NCBI RefSeq assembly: GCF_021556395.1
Contig: NZ_JAKGCS010000017.1
Span: 248,001 to 312,000 of the forward strand
Origin: Acuticoccus kalidii
Lineage (GTDB): Bacteria; Pseudomonadota; Alphaproteobacteria; Rhizobiales; Amorphaceae
Length of the DNA stretch: 64,000 nucleotides
Direction: 5' to 3'
Shown here: positions 26,021 through 35,552 of the stretch, piece after piece
How the letters are laid out: every line of letters starts with the position of its first letter
Numbering within the stretch: the stretch's first letter is position 1
Position numbers and translations under genes: made by a program
The notes under the pieces: generated by a model
Told to the model about the DNA's origin: nothing
The model's input: only the letters and a program-made list of their open reading frames with translations
Databases searched by the model: none

Positions 26021-26893
26021 TCAGCCCATGGCGGGCCGCAGGATGTCCGCGCACCACTGGCGGAAATCGGTCGGAGTATCGGACGCGGGCGACAGCGGCA
26101 CCATCGCATCCATTCCGTCATTCTTCGCCGTCAGCATGGCGACCATCGCCTCGGCCATTCCCTCCGACGCGCCGTTCGCGATCATGATCGACCGCATGTC
26201 TTCCATCGTGATCGGCGTGTAGCGCACCGGGCGCGCGATCGTCTCGCTCATGATGGCCGCCATCTCGTCGAACGAGAGCGTGGCGGGGCCCGTGAGCGGC
26301 ACCGAACCGTTGCCCGTCCACGACCTGTCCCGCAAAAGGCGCACCGCGACCGAGGCGACATCGCGCGTCGCCACATGCGGGAGCCGGGTGTCCCGCGGTG
26401 TCGGTGCGTAGAAGTCTCCGCCGCGGATGGCGGGAAGCTGGCGCAGGATATTTTCCATCAGTGACGCGCAGGCGAGCGCGCGGAACGCGACCCCCGTCGC
26501 CGCCATCATGTCGTCGGCGTCCAGCGTCGCCGTGACGTAGCCGGCCGGGTGCGGCCAATCCCGGCCGAGGGCGGAGACGGCAACGACATGCCGCACGCCG
26601 GACCCCCGCAACGCCTCGCAAGCCGGGCGGGAGAAGTCGACATAGGCGGCCGTCGCGGTCGGAGCGGCCGGGTCGCCGGGGGTCAGCCAGAATACGGCAT
26701 CGGCGCCTTCGAATGCGCGCGCCACGGTGTCAAACTCGCTGTGCGAGCCCTCGACGATCTCGACACGTGCGCGAAGCGCCTGCGGCAGACGGGACGGATC
26801 GCGTGCGATGACCCGGACGGGTTCGCCGGCATCGAGCAAGCCGGCGAGGACTTGGCGGCCGATATTGCCCGCGGGTGTGGTGACCACAATCAT
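26021..26893 (-). CDS. NmrA-family NAD(P)-binding protein
   Basis: 290 residues with an N-terminal Rossmann motif 'VVTTPAGNIGRQVLAGLL' and an atypical-SDR/NmrA layout ('DAVFWLTPGDPAAP', 'VRHVVAVSALGRD', 'RPVRYTPITMEDM'). Such proteins reduce quinones or act as redox sensors (QOR2/YtfG-like). GGAG lies 8 bases ahead of the ATG at 26893. It is the third gene of a close minus-strand unit after a dehydrogenase (28592) and a frameshifted DedA gene (27607). Confidence 0.88.
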   Translation of the reverse strand: MIVVTTPAGNIGRQVLAGLLDAGEPVRVIARDPSRLPQALRARVEIVEGSHSEFDTVARAFEGADAVFWLTPGDPAAPTATAAYVDFSRPACEALRGSGVRHVVAVSALGRDWPHPAGYVTATLDADDMMAATGVAFRALACASLMENILRQLPAIRGGDFYAPTPRDTRLPHVATRDVASVAVRLLRDRSWTGNGSVPLTGPATLSFDEMAAIMSETIARPVRYTPITMEDMRSIMIANGASEGMAEAMVAMLTAKNDGMDAMVPLSPASDTPTDFRQWCADILRPAMG

Positions 26894-26919
26894 GGTTGGT
26901 TCTCCATTGTGAGGCGCAT

Positions 26920-27607
26920 CTAGATGGCGCGGGGCGGTTCATCCCGGCGAAACCTGTTGCGCGGGCGAGGTGGTGATCCGGGGTCGGGCGCGCGGTTGCG
27001 CGCGGCGCGAACCTTGCCGAGGCACCAGAGGAGCGCGACCTCGACGGTGAGGAGCGCCCCGAGCGTCATGAGCGTGAGGCTCGTTATGTTCGTGGGGCCG
27101 ATCCATCGCGCGGTGGCGAAGCCGATCACGATGAAGAGCGCGTTCCAGATCGCGATGCCGACGGCGGACGCGGCAAGGACGTTCAGCGGTCGTGCGCCGA
27201 GCAAGGCGGTGAAGGCAGGCGCGAACAGGCGAACCGTCGGCACGAGCTGAAGCGCGAAGGACAGCATCGTCTGCCGCCTTCGGAGCGCGTCGATCCCGCT
27301 GTCGATCCGCTCGGGGGAGAGGCCGCACCAGCGCCCGCATGCCGCGACGAGCCGCCTCGAGCGGGTTTCCCCGAGCCTGCTGACCGCCAGGAAGATCCCG
27401 GCGCATCCCGCGACGCTGCCGAGCGTCGTCGCCGCGATGGCGGCGGGGACGCCGAACGCACCGTCCTCGGCGAGAAAGCCGACCGCCAGCAGCAGCCCAT
27501 AGTGGGATGATGGGAACGAGGCGCTCGGCGAGGGCAAGGCCGAGAACGCCCGCCAGCCCATAGGCGCCGACAAACGACAGGGCGGCGCCGAGCGGGTCAA
27601 GATCCAT
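26920..27607 (-). pseudogene. DedA-family membrane protein, frameshifted
   Basis: The N-terminal part reads MDLDPLGAALSFVGAYGLAG through 'LALAERLVPIIP' from the ATG at 27607, and the conserved sequence continues in a different frame as 'YGLLLAVGFLAEDGAFGVPAAIAATTLGSVAGC' and 'FAPAFTALLGA' down to the stop at 26920. In intact DedA proteins the 'P.IPSYGLL' region is continuous, so one indel lies at about 27499-27515. The family are membrane-bound flippase-like proteins with polytopic cores. Either a real inactivation or a sequencing error; the rest of the gene shows no other damage, which favours a recent event or an error. Confidence 0.82.
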
Positions 27608-27665
27608 GGGCGAACCTTTTCGCGGTTGACGGGAGTGTCGGCCGGGCGGCCCGGTGATCGGTCGA

Positions 27666-28592
27666 TCAAGGGAAGCGCGCGCCGGTCATCGCCTCGGCGT
27701 CCTCCCACAGACGGACCGCGCTGGCCGGATCCTGCGCCCGAGGCGGCACCTTGGCCGGCGCCGGGTGGCCACGGGTCTCCATCAGGCGATCCGGGCCATA
27801 ATAGAAGCCGGGTATCGCCTCGGCGGCGGTCGCGGCATAGAGCGTCGGCAGCGCGCCCTGCGCCACCGGCTGGAACAGGAACCACAGCGCGGATCGGGTG
27901 AGGCCGGCGACGCTCCGCCGGCCCGGCGCGTTGTGGAGGAGGTCGGTCCGGGCGACGCCCGGGTGGGCGGCGAACGATGCGACCCCCCATGCGCCGGCTT
28001 CGCTGCGGCGCTGAAGCTCCCGCGCGAATATCAGACAGGCGAGCTTCGATCGGCTGTAGACCGGCATCGGCTTGTAGGTGCGGTTCGCGGCGAGGTCGTC
28101 GTCGATCATGCCGTCGCGCGCCGCGATGCTCGACACCGTGACGATGCGCGGCTCCGCCCCTTGCCGCAGGAGCGGCAGAAGACGGCCCGTCAGAGCGAAG
28201 TGGCCGAGAAAGTTGGTGCCGAACTGGAGCTCGAAGCCGTCCTCGGTCTCGAGCCGTCGCGGCGGCGTCATGACCCCGGCATTGTTGACCAGAAGGTCGA
28301 TCCGTCCGACCCGGTCTGTCATACGCGAGGCGAAGGCGGCGACCGAGGCGAGGCTCGCAAGGTCCAGCGTCTCGAAGGCGGCGACGGCGCCGGGGACGGC
28401 CGCGCCGATACGAGCGACCGCCGCCTCACCCTTCGCCGGGTTCCGACCGGCGACGATCACGGCAGCGCCGGCGCGCGCGAGCGCCAGTGCGACTTCGTGG
28501 CCGAGCCCGTCGGCCCCCGTCACGATGGCGGTCCGCCCCTGTTGGGATGGGATATCGGCGGCGGTCCAATGCGCTTGCGGGTTTTGCGCCAT
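27666..28592 (-). CDS. Short-chain dehydrogenase/reductase (retinol-dehydrogenase-like)
   Basis: 308 residues from the ATG at 28592, with GGGAGGGG just ahead. Motifs: cofactor loop '[17 protein letters not shown]' (glycines present though the usual TGxxxGxG is altered to TGADGLG), 'LDLAS', 'NNAGVM', 'TVSSIA' and 'YSRSKLA'. The C-terminal '[15 protein letters not shown]' is typical of the longer RDH/WWOX-like SDRs in bacteria. First gene of a unit with the DedA and NmrA genes, and divergent from the AraC gene at 29417. Confidence 0.92.
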   Translation of the reverse strand: MAQNPQAHWTAADIPSQQGRTAIVTGADGLGHEVALALARAGAAVIVAGRNPAKGEAAVARIGAAVPGAVAAFETLDLASLASVAAFASRMTDRVGRIDLLVNNAGVMTPPRRLETEDGFELQFGTNFLGHFALTGRLLPLLRQGAEPRIVTVSSIAARDGMIDDDLAANRTYKPMPVYSRSKLACLIFARELQRRSEAGAWGVASFAAHPGVARTDLLHNAPGRRSVAGLTRSALWFLFQPVAQGALPTLYAATAAEAIPGFYYGPDRLMETRGHPAPAKVPPRAQDPASAVRLWEDAEAMTGARFP

Positions 28593-29416
28593 TATCCCCT
28601 CCCGTGGTCGGTGGCGACGCATGACGCTGCGGCCCGTGCCGGTCGATCGTGCCGTCTGTCGGAGGCGCTCGGGTCGCGCCTCGATGTCGGTGTCGGCCGG
28701 CTCGGCGTCGGAGCGAGGCGTCTTGCGGCGTGCGACATGGTTGAACCTTTCATGGGAGGGGGCGGCGCATCCGGTATGGGGCGACCGGAGTGCGATCCGG
28801 GCGCGCTTCGCGCCGCGCCGCCGTCCCGCGCGGCGAAGGCGGTGGGACGTTCGGCGGTTGGGTGGGGAGGGTCGCAGGTGTGGGGCGCCGGTCCGACGTC
28901 GAGGCTGTCCGCCATCGGTGCGGCCCGAGCGAAACACATCGCTCTCAGCCGAAGGCGTTCGCGGGCTGGTGGGCGGCCATTGCAGAGGGCGATTTCCGGC
29001 GATGGGCGCGGTCTCGCGCCGTCGTGGCGCGCCTGTACGCGGCTGGAGCCCGGACCGGCGTCACGCCCTCCCGAGCCGGGCCGGGTTCGGCCGACAGCGC
29101 GGCCATTCCGCGGGTGGCGCGATCGGTCGCGCCGTGGCTCCGATCACCATCGTGCTGGTCGAGGAACGGTCCAATCTCGCGTTCGGCTGTTCTGATCATG
29201 GCCAACCTTTCGGGCATGGGTTGCGTGCTCGGAGGGGTCGCCGATGGTCGGCATCGGAGCGATGCGGGCCGACGGCTCACGGCAAGATGGTGGGGCGGAC
29301 GCGGGCCAACTTGCCCATCCGCCCGAAAAACTTGCCTATTCGTCCAACAGATCTGGAAGGCGGCCGGCCGGCTGCGTAGCTACCCAATGCATGAGACACT
29401 GCGGCAGGGATGAGCG
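28593..29416. other. Long divergent intergenic region
   Basis: 824 bases between the dehydrogenase and AraC genes. Open frames exist on both strands, but they are rich in Arg, Pro, Ser and Ala, overlap each other and show no family motif, so I call none. The AraC-proximal end holds a 17-bp direct repeat, listed separately. The region may contain regulatory sequence or a decayed gene. Confidence 0.6.
29308..29345. promoter_or_regulatory. Tandem 17-bp direct repeat, candidate AraC operator
   Basis: AACTTGCCCATCCGCCC (29308-29324) and AACTTGCCTATTCGTCC (29329-29345) match at 14 of 17 positions and are offset by 21 bases, close to two helical turns. They end 71 bases before the AraC gene at 29417. 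AraC-family proteins commonly bind such direct repeats, so autoregulation or control of the divergent dehydrogenase unit is plausible. Confidence 0.5.
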
Positions 29417-30418
29417 ATGGCGTCGACGCTGACCACGGCCCTCGAAAATTACATCGCCACAACAGGCGGCGGCGACGGCCTCTACGCGACGCCGATGCAG
29501 GACACTTTCATCATGCGGAGCAGCCGGCCCGTTCTGCCGTTCCGCAAGCTCTACAGGCCGTCATTCTGCGTGGTCGCCCAGGGCGCGAAGCAGCTTCGTG
29601 TCGGCGATCAGGTGCTCGATTATGCGGCGGGAAGCGCGGTCGCCGTCAGCGTCGAGGTGCCCGGCGACGGGGCCGTCACCAAGGCGAGCGCCGCGGAACC
29701 CTTTCTCGGCCTTTCGATCGACTTCGATGTCGGCCTGTTGCGCGAGGTGATCGCGCAGCTTCCGGCACCGCCGCGGGCGACCGAGACCCAACTCGGTGCC
29801 TTCGTCGAGACGCTGTCGGAGCCGCTCGGGGACTGTGTCGTCCGGCTCGTGCGCTTGCTGGCCACGCCGGACGCCGTTCCCATCCTCCACCCGGCGATTC
29901 TCAAGGAGATCTATTTCTGGCTACTCACCGGGCCGAACGGCGGTGAGGTCAGCAAGATCGTTCGCACCGACGTTCATTCCCGGCGGATCGCCGACGCCAT
30001 CCATTTCCTGCGCCGAAACTATCGGCGGACGATCCGGGTCGAGGAGGTCGCGGAGGCGGCGTGCATGGGGGTGTCGTCCTTGCACCATCACTTCAAGGGC
30101 ATCACCCGGCTGACGCCGTTGCAGTTCCAGAAACAGCTCCGCCTGCTCGAGGCCCGCCGGCTGATGGTGGCGGAATCCGTCAGCGTGACGAGTGCGGCGA
30201 TGCAGGTCGGCTATGAGAGCGTCTCCCAGTTCAGCCGCGAGTATAGCCGCCAGTTCGGGACGCCGCCCAAGCGGGATGCGATGGCGCTGCGGGCGCTCGA
30301 CCTGCCGCGCTGGGCGCCGGCCATCGCGCCGTTCGACGATGCGCCCGAGGCCACCCCGCCAACAGAGGCGCGCACCCGCACGCCGCAATCCTATCGGCCC
30401 TCCGGCTGGCCGGGGTGA
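29417..30418 (+). CDS. AraC-family transcriptional regulator
   Basis: 333 residues. N-terminal AraC ligand domain ('LYRPSFCVVAQGAKQLRVGDQVLDYAAGSAVAVSVEVP') and two C-terminal HTH units ('RVEEVAEAACMGVSSLHHHFKGITRLTPLQFQKQLRLLEARRLM', 'AAMQVGYESVSQFSREYSRQFGTPPKRD'). Paralogue of the regulator at 15143. It is divergent from the dehydrogenase/DedA/NmrA unit across a long intergenic region with a direct repeat, so it is the likely regulator of that unit. Confidence 0.92.
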   Translation: MASTLTTALENYIATTGGGDGLYATPMQDTFIMRSSRPVLPFRKLYRPSFCVVAQGAKQLRVGDQVLDYAAGSAVAVSVEVPGDGAVTKASAAEPFLGLSIDFDVGLLREVIAQLPAPPRATETQLGAFVETLSEPLGDCVVRLVRLLATPDAVPILHPAILKEIYFWLLTGPNGGEVSKIVRTDVHSRRIADAIHFLRRNYRRTIRVEEVAEAACMGVSSLHHHFKGITRLTPLQFQKQLRLLEARRLMVAESVSVTSAAMQVGYESVSQFSREYSRQFGTPPKRDAMALRALDLPRWAPAIAPFDDAPEATPPTEARTRTPQSYRPSGWPG

Positions 30419-30577
30419 GGCGCGTGGAACGACGCGACGCTTTGGCGCTCACGGCATGGCGTGACGGCGGCCGCTCCGTGAGGCACCGTTCCGGTTGCAT
30501 GCCGCCCGTCACATATTGTGCGGATGGCCCGCGCCGCCGCACGCGTTTTGTGAGTCCGGGACCGGCACCCGGCTTGG

Positions 30578-31558
30578 GTGAGGGGTGAGGATTTGCAACA
30601 CGTCGACGATCTTCTCGCCAAATTGCGGCTCGAAAGCACCGTGTTCTGCCGCATGACCCTCGCGGGCGAATGGGGCTTCGCGAAAGAGGGGCTCCACGGC
30701 GCGCCGTTCCACATCATCCTGTCGGGTGAGGCGTGGGTCGAGATTGCCGAGCGCGGCATCGCGCTGGCGGCCGGCGACGTCGTGGTCCTGCCGAGCGGGG
30801 AGCCGCATCGTCTGCTCGTGCGGCCCGGCGCCGCGGTGGTCCCCTGGAGCCATATCGCGGACGAGATGGGTCTTGCCCCATGGCGGCCGGGCACGCGCTT
30901 CAAGGCGCTCGAATTGATGTTCGGCGCCGGTGGGCCGCAGACGCGCTTGATCTCGGGCGTCTTCGCGTTCGAGGACCGGCGGCGCAACCCGCTGCTCGCC
31001 GCGCTTCCCCCCGTCATGCACCTACGGTCCGAAGGTGAGGTCTCCGCGTCCGCCGCGTCTCTCGTGTCGTTGCTGGAAACCGAACTCGTGCCGGATAGCC
31101 CGGGCGCCGAGGAGGTGAGCGCGCGGATCGCCGACCTCATTTTCCTTCAGGTGCTGCGAAACCATCTCGGCAGCACCGACCTGCCGGCGGGATGGCTGCG
31201 GGGTATCGCCGATTCGCAGATCGCTCCCGCCCTCGTCCTCATGCAGAACGCCCCGCAAGAGGCCTGGTCCGTGGCGAGGCTGGCGGTGGCCGTCGGGATG
31301 TCGCGGTCGCTGTTCGCCGCGCGGTTCAAGGCGGTCGTCGGTCAGTCGCCGCTCGACTATCTGACCGAGTGGCGGATGTACACGGCGACGGTCCAGCTCG
31401 CCGACCCCCGTGTGCCGGTGAAGTCGATCGCCGCGGCGGTGGGCTACACTTCGGACGCCTCGTTCAGCAAGGCGTTCAAGCGCTGGTGCGGACGCTCGCC
31501 CGCGGCCTATCGCCGGCTGCACCATGCCGACTGCTCGCACGGAGCCCCCGCGGACTGA
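30578..31558 (+). CDS. AraC-family regulator with cupin-type sensor domain
   Basis: 326 residues. The N-terminal half is the cupin-like ligand domain ('GAPFHIILSGEAWVEIAERGIALAAGDVVVLPSGEPHRL'); the C-terminal half has 'WSVARLAVAVGMSRSLFAARFKAVVGQSPLDYLTEWRM' and 'IAAAVGYTSDASFSKAFKRWCGRSPAAYRR'. The start is uncertain: GTG at 30578 or TTG at 30593; neither is ideal. It lies 93 bases ahead of the second pao operon on the same strand and is its likely regulator. Confidence 0.9.
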   Translation: MRGEDLQHVDDLLAKLRLESTVFCRMTLAGEWGFAKEGLHGAPFHIILSGEAWVEIAERGIALAAGDVVVLPSGEPHRLLVRPGAAVVPWSHIADEMGLAPWRPGTRFKALELMFGAGGPQTRLISGVFAFEDRRRNPLLAALPPVMHLRSEGEVSASAASLVSLLETELVPDSPGAEEVSARIADLIFLQVLRNHLGSTDLPAGWLRGIADSQIAPALVLMQNAPQEAWSVARLAVAVGMSRSLFAARFKAVVGQSPLDYLTEWRMYTATVQLADPRVPVKSIAAAVGYTSDASFSKAFKRWCGRSPAAYRRLHHADCSHGAPAD

Positions 31559-31651
31559 CTTCGGCTGGACGATCGGAACGATGACTTGGACGCCCGGCCC
31601 GGCGCGGTGAAGTCATCATTGCTCTACTTCTTATTCCAAAGGAGTTCGAGC

Positions 31652-32311
31652 ATGACCATCCCCGATATGGACCACCGCGACGAGCCCGAGACGACGCAAG
31701 GGCCCGGCGCCGGAGGCCCGCTCTCCGTCACCCGGCGCACGGCCGTCGCGAGCGGCGTCGCAGCCGCCGCGGCCGCTCCCTTCCTCCACATCGACCCCGC
31801 CATGGCGCAGAGCGGCAGGGCCGCGCCGCTGCCGGAGGGGGCGCTTTCGGTAAACGCCATGATCAACGGCGAAGCGGTCGCGCTCACCGTCGACCCGCGC
31901 ACCTCGCTGCTCGACATGCTGCGCGAGACGTTGGGCCTCGCGGGCACCAAAAAGGGCTGCGATCACGGCCAGTGCGGCGCGTGCACCGTGCATGTCGACG
32001 GCCGCCGCGTCGCATCCTGCCTCACCCTCGCGGCGAAGGTGGACGGCCGGTCCGTCACCACCATCGAGGGACTGGCGGACGGCGACGCGCTGCACCCGAT
32101 GCAGCAGGCCTTCATCGACCACGACGCCCTCCAGTGCGGCTACTGCACGCCGGGCCAGATCATGGGGGCGGTCGCCTGCGTCAACGAAGGCAATGCGACC
32201 TCGCCCGAGCAGATCCGCGAATCCATGAGCGGCAACCTGTGCCGCTGCGGCGCCTATGTGAACATCGTCGCGGCGATCACGGACGCCGCCGGCAAGATGG
32301 GAGAAGGCTGA
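31652..32311 (+). CDS. paoA: Aldehyde oxidoreductase iron-sulfur subunit, PaoA-like (copy 2)
   Basis: 219 residues from the ATG at 31652, with AAGGAG seven bases upstream; an in-frame start at 31586 is weaker. Twin-arginine motif 'SVTRRTAVASG' with a hydrophobic segment and 'AMAQS' cleavage-like site. Both [2Fe-2S] motifs are present: 'GCDHGQCGACTVHVDG...ASCLT' and 'CGYCTPGQ...LCRCGAY'. Long stretches around the first cluster are identical or nearly so in DNA to copy 1, pointing to duplication. Periplasmic electron-transfer subunit of a molybdenum aldehyde oxidase. Confidence 0.93.
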   Translation: MTIPDMDHRDEPETTQGPGAGGPLSVTRRTAVASGVAAAAAAPFLHIDPAMAQSGRAAPLPEGALSVNAMINGEAVALTVDPRTSLLDMLRETLGLAGTKKGCDHGQCGACTVHVDGRRVASCLTLAAKVDGRSVTTIEGLADGDALHPMQQAFIDHDALQCGYCTPGQIMGAVACVNEGNATSPEQIRESMSGNLCRCGAYVNIVAAITDAAGKMGEG

Positions 32312-33315
32312 TGCAGCCCTTTACCTATGTGCGGCCGGAGACCACCGCCGACGCGGTCCGCGCCTTCGCCGATGCCGGGGACGGCGCGCGTTATATCGCC
32401 GGCGGCACCACGCTCTACGATCTGATGAAGCTGAGGGTCGAGCGCCCTCGCCACCTTATCGACGTGACCGCCATCGCCGGTCTCGACGCGATCGACACGT
32501 CGGGCGATGTCCTGCGCTTCGGCGCGCTCGCCGCGATGAGCGACGTCGCGGCCGATCCGGTGGTCGCGGGCGACTATCCGGTCCTGGCGGAGGCGCTTCT
32601 CAAGGCGGCGTCGCAGAATCTGCGCAACATGGCGACGATCGGCGGCAACCTCCTGCAGCGCACGCGCTGCCTTTATTTCCGCGACCCCGGCGCGGCGAAC
32701 TTCCCCTGCAACAAACGCGAGCCAGGCAGCGGTTGCGCAGCGATCGACGGGCTCGATCGGGGGCAGGCGGTGCTCGGCGTCAGCGATGCCTGCACGGCCG
32801 TCTCGCCGGGTGACTGGCCGGTCGCGCTGACGGCGATGGACGCCGAGGTCGAGCTGCTCGGTCCCGGCGGAACGCGCACGCTCGCGGTGGCCGATCTCTA
32901 CCGTCTGCCGGGATCGACGCCGCATGACGAGTTCGCGCTGGAGCCGGGCGAGATGGTCACCGCCGTCATGGTGCCGAAGACGCCCGCCGGCGCGGCGTCG
33001 ACCTACCACAAGATCCGCGACCGCGAATCCTACGCCTTCGCCCTCGCCTCGGCGGCGGTGGCGCTCGAGATGGACGGTGAGCGGGTGACGCGCGCCCGTA
33101 TCGCGCTCGGCGGCGTCGCGACGCGGCCATGGCGCGCCACCGGGGCCGAGGCGGCCCTCGCCGGCGCCGACCTGACGCCGGAGACGGCGCTCGCCGCCGG
33201 TCACGCGGCGCTGGAGGGCGCAACGCCTGGCCGCCACAACGCCTTCAAGATCGAGCTCGGCGCGCGCACGGTCGCCGACGCGCTTCTCATTGCCGCCGAA
33301 CGGAGCCGCGCATGA
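32311..33315 (+). CDS. paoB: Aldehyde oxidoreductase FAD-binding subunit, PaoB-like (copy 2)
   Basis: 334 residues from the ATG at 32311 (one-base overlap with the preceding stop). Same elements as copy 1: 'ARYIAGGTTLYDLMK' FAD motif, 'LRNMATIGGNLLQRTRC', four-cysteine [4Fe-4S] region ('FPCNKREPGSGCAAIDGLD', 'SDACTAVSPGDWPVAL') and 'RDRESYAFALASAAVALEMDG'. The two copies diverge mainly at the segment after the first cysteine and in the C-terminal third. Confidence 0.93.
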   Translation: MQPFTYVRPETTADAVRAFADAGDGARYIAGGTTLYDLMKLRVERPRHLIDVTAIAGLDAIDTSGDVLRFGALAAMSDVAADPVVAGDYPVLAEALLKAASQNLRNMATIGGNLLQRTRCLYFRDPGAANFPCNKREPGSGCAAIDGLDRGQAVLGVSDACTAVSPGDWPVALTAMDAEVELLGPGGTRTLAVADLYRLPGSTPHDEFALEPGEMVTAVMVPKTPAGAASTYHKIRDRESYAFALASAAVALEMDGERVTRARIALGGVATRPWRATGAEAALAGADLTPETALAAGHAALEGATPGRHNAFKIELGARTVADALLIAAERSRA

Positions 33316-35462
33316 ACACGCCCTTCCCTGATCGCGACCGCATCGACGCCCACGCCAAGGTCCGCGGCGCCACGACATATGCCGCCGACGCGCCCTTCCC
33401 CGGCCTCCTCTACGCGATGACCGTGCCGTCGCCGGTCACGAAGGGCACGCTGACCGCGCTCGACACCGAGGACGCGGCGGCGATCCCCGGCGTCGTGCGC
33501 ATCCTCACCGCCGAGGATTTCGCCCATGCGGTGCCGAACGGCACGCACATGGGCGCTCCGCCGCCCACGCTCGAAACCGCGATCGCCTATCGCGGCCAGC
33601 CGCTCGCCCTCGTCGTCGCCGAAACGCTGGAGATCGCCATCGAGGCGGCGGAAGCGGTCCGTCCCGTTATCGAGGAAGAGCCGTTCTCGGCGCTGTTCTC
33701 CTCGCCGGGCGCGGTTCGCGAGCCGGCGGAGGCGAGCCATGTGGGTGATACCGAAGCGGCCTTCGCCGAGGCGGAGACCGTCATCGAGGCCGAATATGTC
33801 TCGCCGACGCAGCATCACAATCCGATGGAGCTGACGTCGACGACCGCCGTCTGGGCGGACGGCCAGTTGACGATCTACGAGGGCTCGCAGAACTCGGCGG
33901 CGATGCGGTCGGCCGTCGCCAGTCTGCTCGGGCTCGATCCGGCGATCGTCGACGCGAAGAGCCCGACCGCGGGCGGCGCGTTCGGCCAGAAGGGATGGGC
34001 GCAGCGGCAGACGGCGATCGTCGCCCATGCCGCGATGCTCATCGGCCGGCCGGTGAAGCTCGTCATGCCGCGGGCGCAGGTGTTCCATGTGGCGACGCAC
34101 CGGCCGCACATCGTCCACCGGATCCGCCTCGGCGCCGACGCGTCCGGCCGCATGGTGGCGATCGACCATGACGCGGCGCAGCAGAACTCCCGCCAAGGGC
34201 CCTTCCCGCCGCACTATCACGAGGCCGCGATGCGGCTCTACGACATCCCCAATTATAACGGGACCGCCATGGACGTGCGCACGGACGTCTCCAATCCGGC
34301 CCACATGCGCGCGCCTTACGAGCACCCGGCCATCTTCGCCATGGAAAGCGCGATCGACGAGCTCGCCGTGGCGCTGGATCGCGATCCCGTCGCGTTCCGC
34401 ATGGCGCATGACGGCACCGTCGATCCGTACACCGGGCAGCCTTACTCGTCCCGCTTCCTCAACGAGTGCTTCACGGAGGGGGCGGCCCGTTTCGGCTGGG
34501 AGCGGCGCACCCCAGCCCCCGGCTCGATGACCGCGGCGGACGGGACTCAGATCGGCTGGGGCGTTTCGGCCGGCGTCTACCCCGCCCTCGTCCACCCTGC
34601 CATCGCGACGCTGCGCATCACTGCGGACGGTCGCACGCGCTTCGCCGTCGCCGGCCACGAGTTCGGCCAGGGCATCCGTACCGTCCTCGCCAATGTGCTC
34701 CTGCGCGAACTCGACATCCGCGAGGACCGGCTGGACATCCCGATCGGTGACACCACCGCCGCGCGCCAGCATCTGACGGCCGGCTCGTGGGGCAGCTTCA
34801 GCGCCGCGCCGGCGGCCCTCGCGGCGGCGGAGCGGATGCGCGCAGCCCTCGCAGAGCTGCTCGACGGCCGGGAGATCGGCGGGACGATCCATCAGCAGCT
34901 CGCGACGATCAAACGGCCGTTCCTGGAGGTCGAAGTCACCCAATTGGGCCCCGGCCAGGACGCCGCGACCCTCGAGCAATGGCAGAACTACAATTTCGCC
35001 GTGACGGGACCGGCCTATCCCGGCTTCACCGCGATGAGCTACATCGCCCACTTCGTGGAGGTGCGGGTGGAGCCGCGGACCCGGCGGGTGCGGGTTCCTC
35101 GGGTGGTGAGCATCGCCGATTGTGGGCGCGTCCTCAGTCCCCGCACGGCGCAGAGCCAGGTGCGCGGCGGCGTCATCTGGGGTATCGGCCACGCATTGCG
35201 CGAGGCGACCGAGACGGACCCGCGCTATGGCGGCTATCTCAACTGCGACATCGCGGATTATGTCGTCGCGGTGAATGCCGATATCGGCGAGATCGAGGTC
35301 GGCTTCATCGACCGGCCCGATCCGCTCGCCAACGCGCTCGGCGCCAAGGGACTCGGCGAGGTCGCGATGGTCGGCGTTTCGGCCGCCGTCGGCAACGCAG
35401 TGTTCCATGCCACCGGCCGCCGCATTCGCGAGCTGCCGATCCGCATCGAGCACCTCCTCTGA
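33312..35462 (+). CDS. paoC: Aldehyde oxidoreductase molybdenum-binding subunit, PaoC-like (copy 2)
   Basis: 716 residues from the ATG at 33312 (ATGA overlap). Landmarks: 'TAGGAFGQKGW' near 218, 'HMRAPYEHPAIFAMESAIDELAVALDRDP', 'GHEFGQGIRTV', and C-terminal 'GAKGLGEVAMVG' with the catalytic glutamate. Compared with copy 1 the substrate-pocket segment differs ('SAGVYPALVHPAIATLRI' against 'SGAYKGTMCPCVARLRV'), so the two enzymes probably prefer different aldehydes. Confidence 0.94.
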   Translation: MNTPFPDRDRIDAHAKVRGATTYAADAPFPGLLYAMTVPSPVTKGTLTALDTEDAAAIPGVVRILTAEDFAHAVPNGTHMGAPPPTLETAIAYRGQPLALVVAETLEIAIEAAEAVRPVIEEEPFSALFSSPGAVREPAEASHVGDTEAAFAEAETVIEAEYVSPTQHHNPMELTSTTAVWADGQLTIYEGSQNSAAMRSAVASLLGLDPAIVDAKSPTAGGAFGQKGWAQRQTAIVAHAAMLIGRPVKLVMPRAQVFHVATHRPHIVHRIRLGADASGRMVAIDHDAAQQNSRQGPFPPHYHEAAMRLYDIPNYNGTAMDVRTDVSNPAHMRAPYEHPAIFAMESAIDELAVALDRDPVAFRMAHDGTVDPYTGQPYSSRFLNECFTEGAARFGWERRTPAPGSMTAADGTQIGWGVSAGVYPALVHPAIATLRITADGRTRFAVAGHEFGQGIRTVLANVLLRELDIREDRLDIPIGDTTAARQHLTAGSWGSFSAAPAALAAAERMRAALAELLDGREIGGTIHQQLATIKRPFLEVEVTQLGPGQDAATLEQWQNYNFAVTGPAYPGFTAMSYIAHFVEVRVEPRTRRVRVPRVVSIADCGRVLSPRTAQSQVRGGVIWGIGHALREATETDPRYGGYLNCDIADYVVAVNADIGEIEVGFIDRPDPLANALGAKGLGEVAMVGVSAAVGNAVFHATGRRIRELPIRIEHLL

Positions 35463-35552
35463 GACAGCCGGTGCGGTGGGCCTCGTGTCCCCTGCACGAC
35501 CCGCCTGCCCTGTGCCCCAGGTAAGCGGGACCCGTGCGGCCTCGGGCGATGC

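Noticed and set aside
28790-29413. 207-codon frame and its antisense neighbour in the 824-base gap
   Set aside because: Arg/Pro/Ser-rich text without motif, overlapping another frame on the opposite strand.
33201-35453. 750-codon minus-strand frame opposite the second paoC
   Set aside because: Long antisense frames are common in GC-rich genes; this one is rich in Arg, Asp, His and Gly and carries no family motif, while the plus-strand gene is clear.
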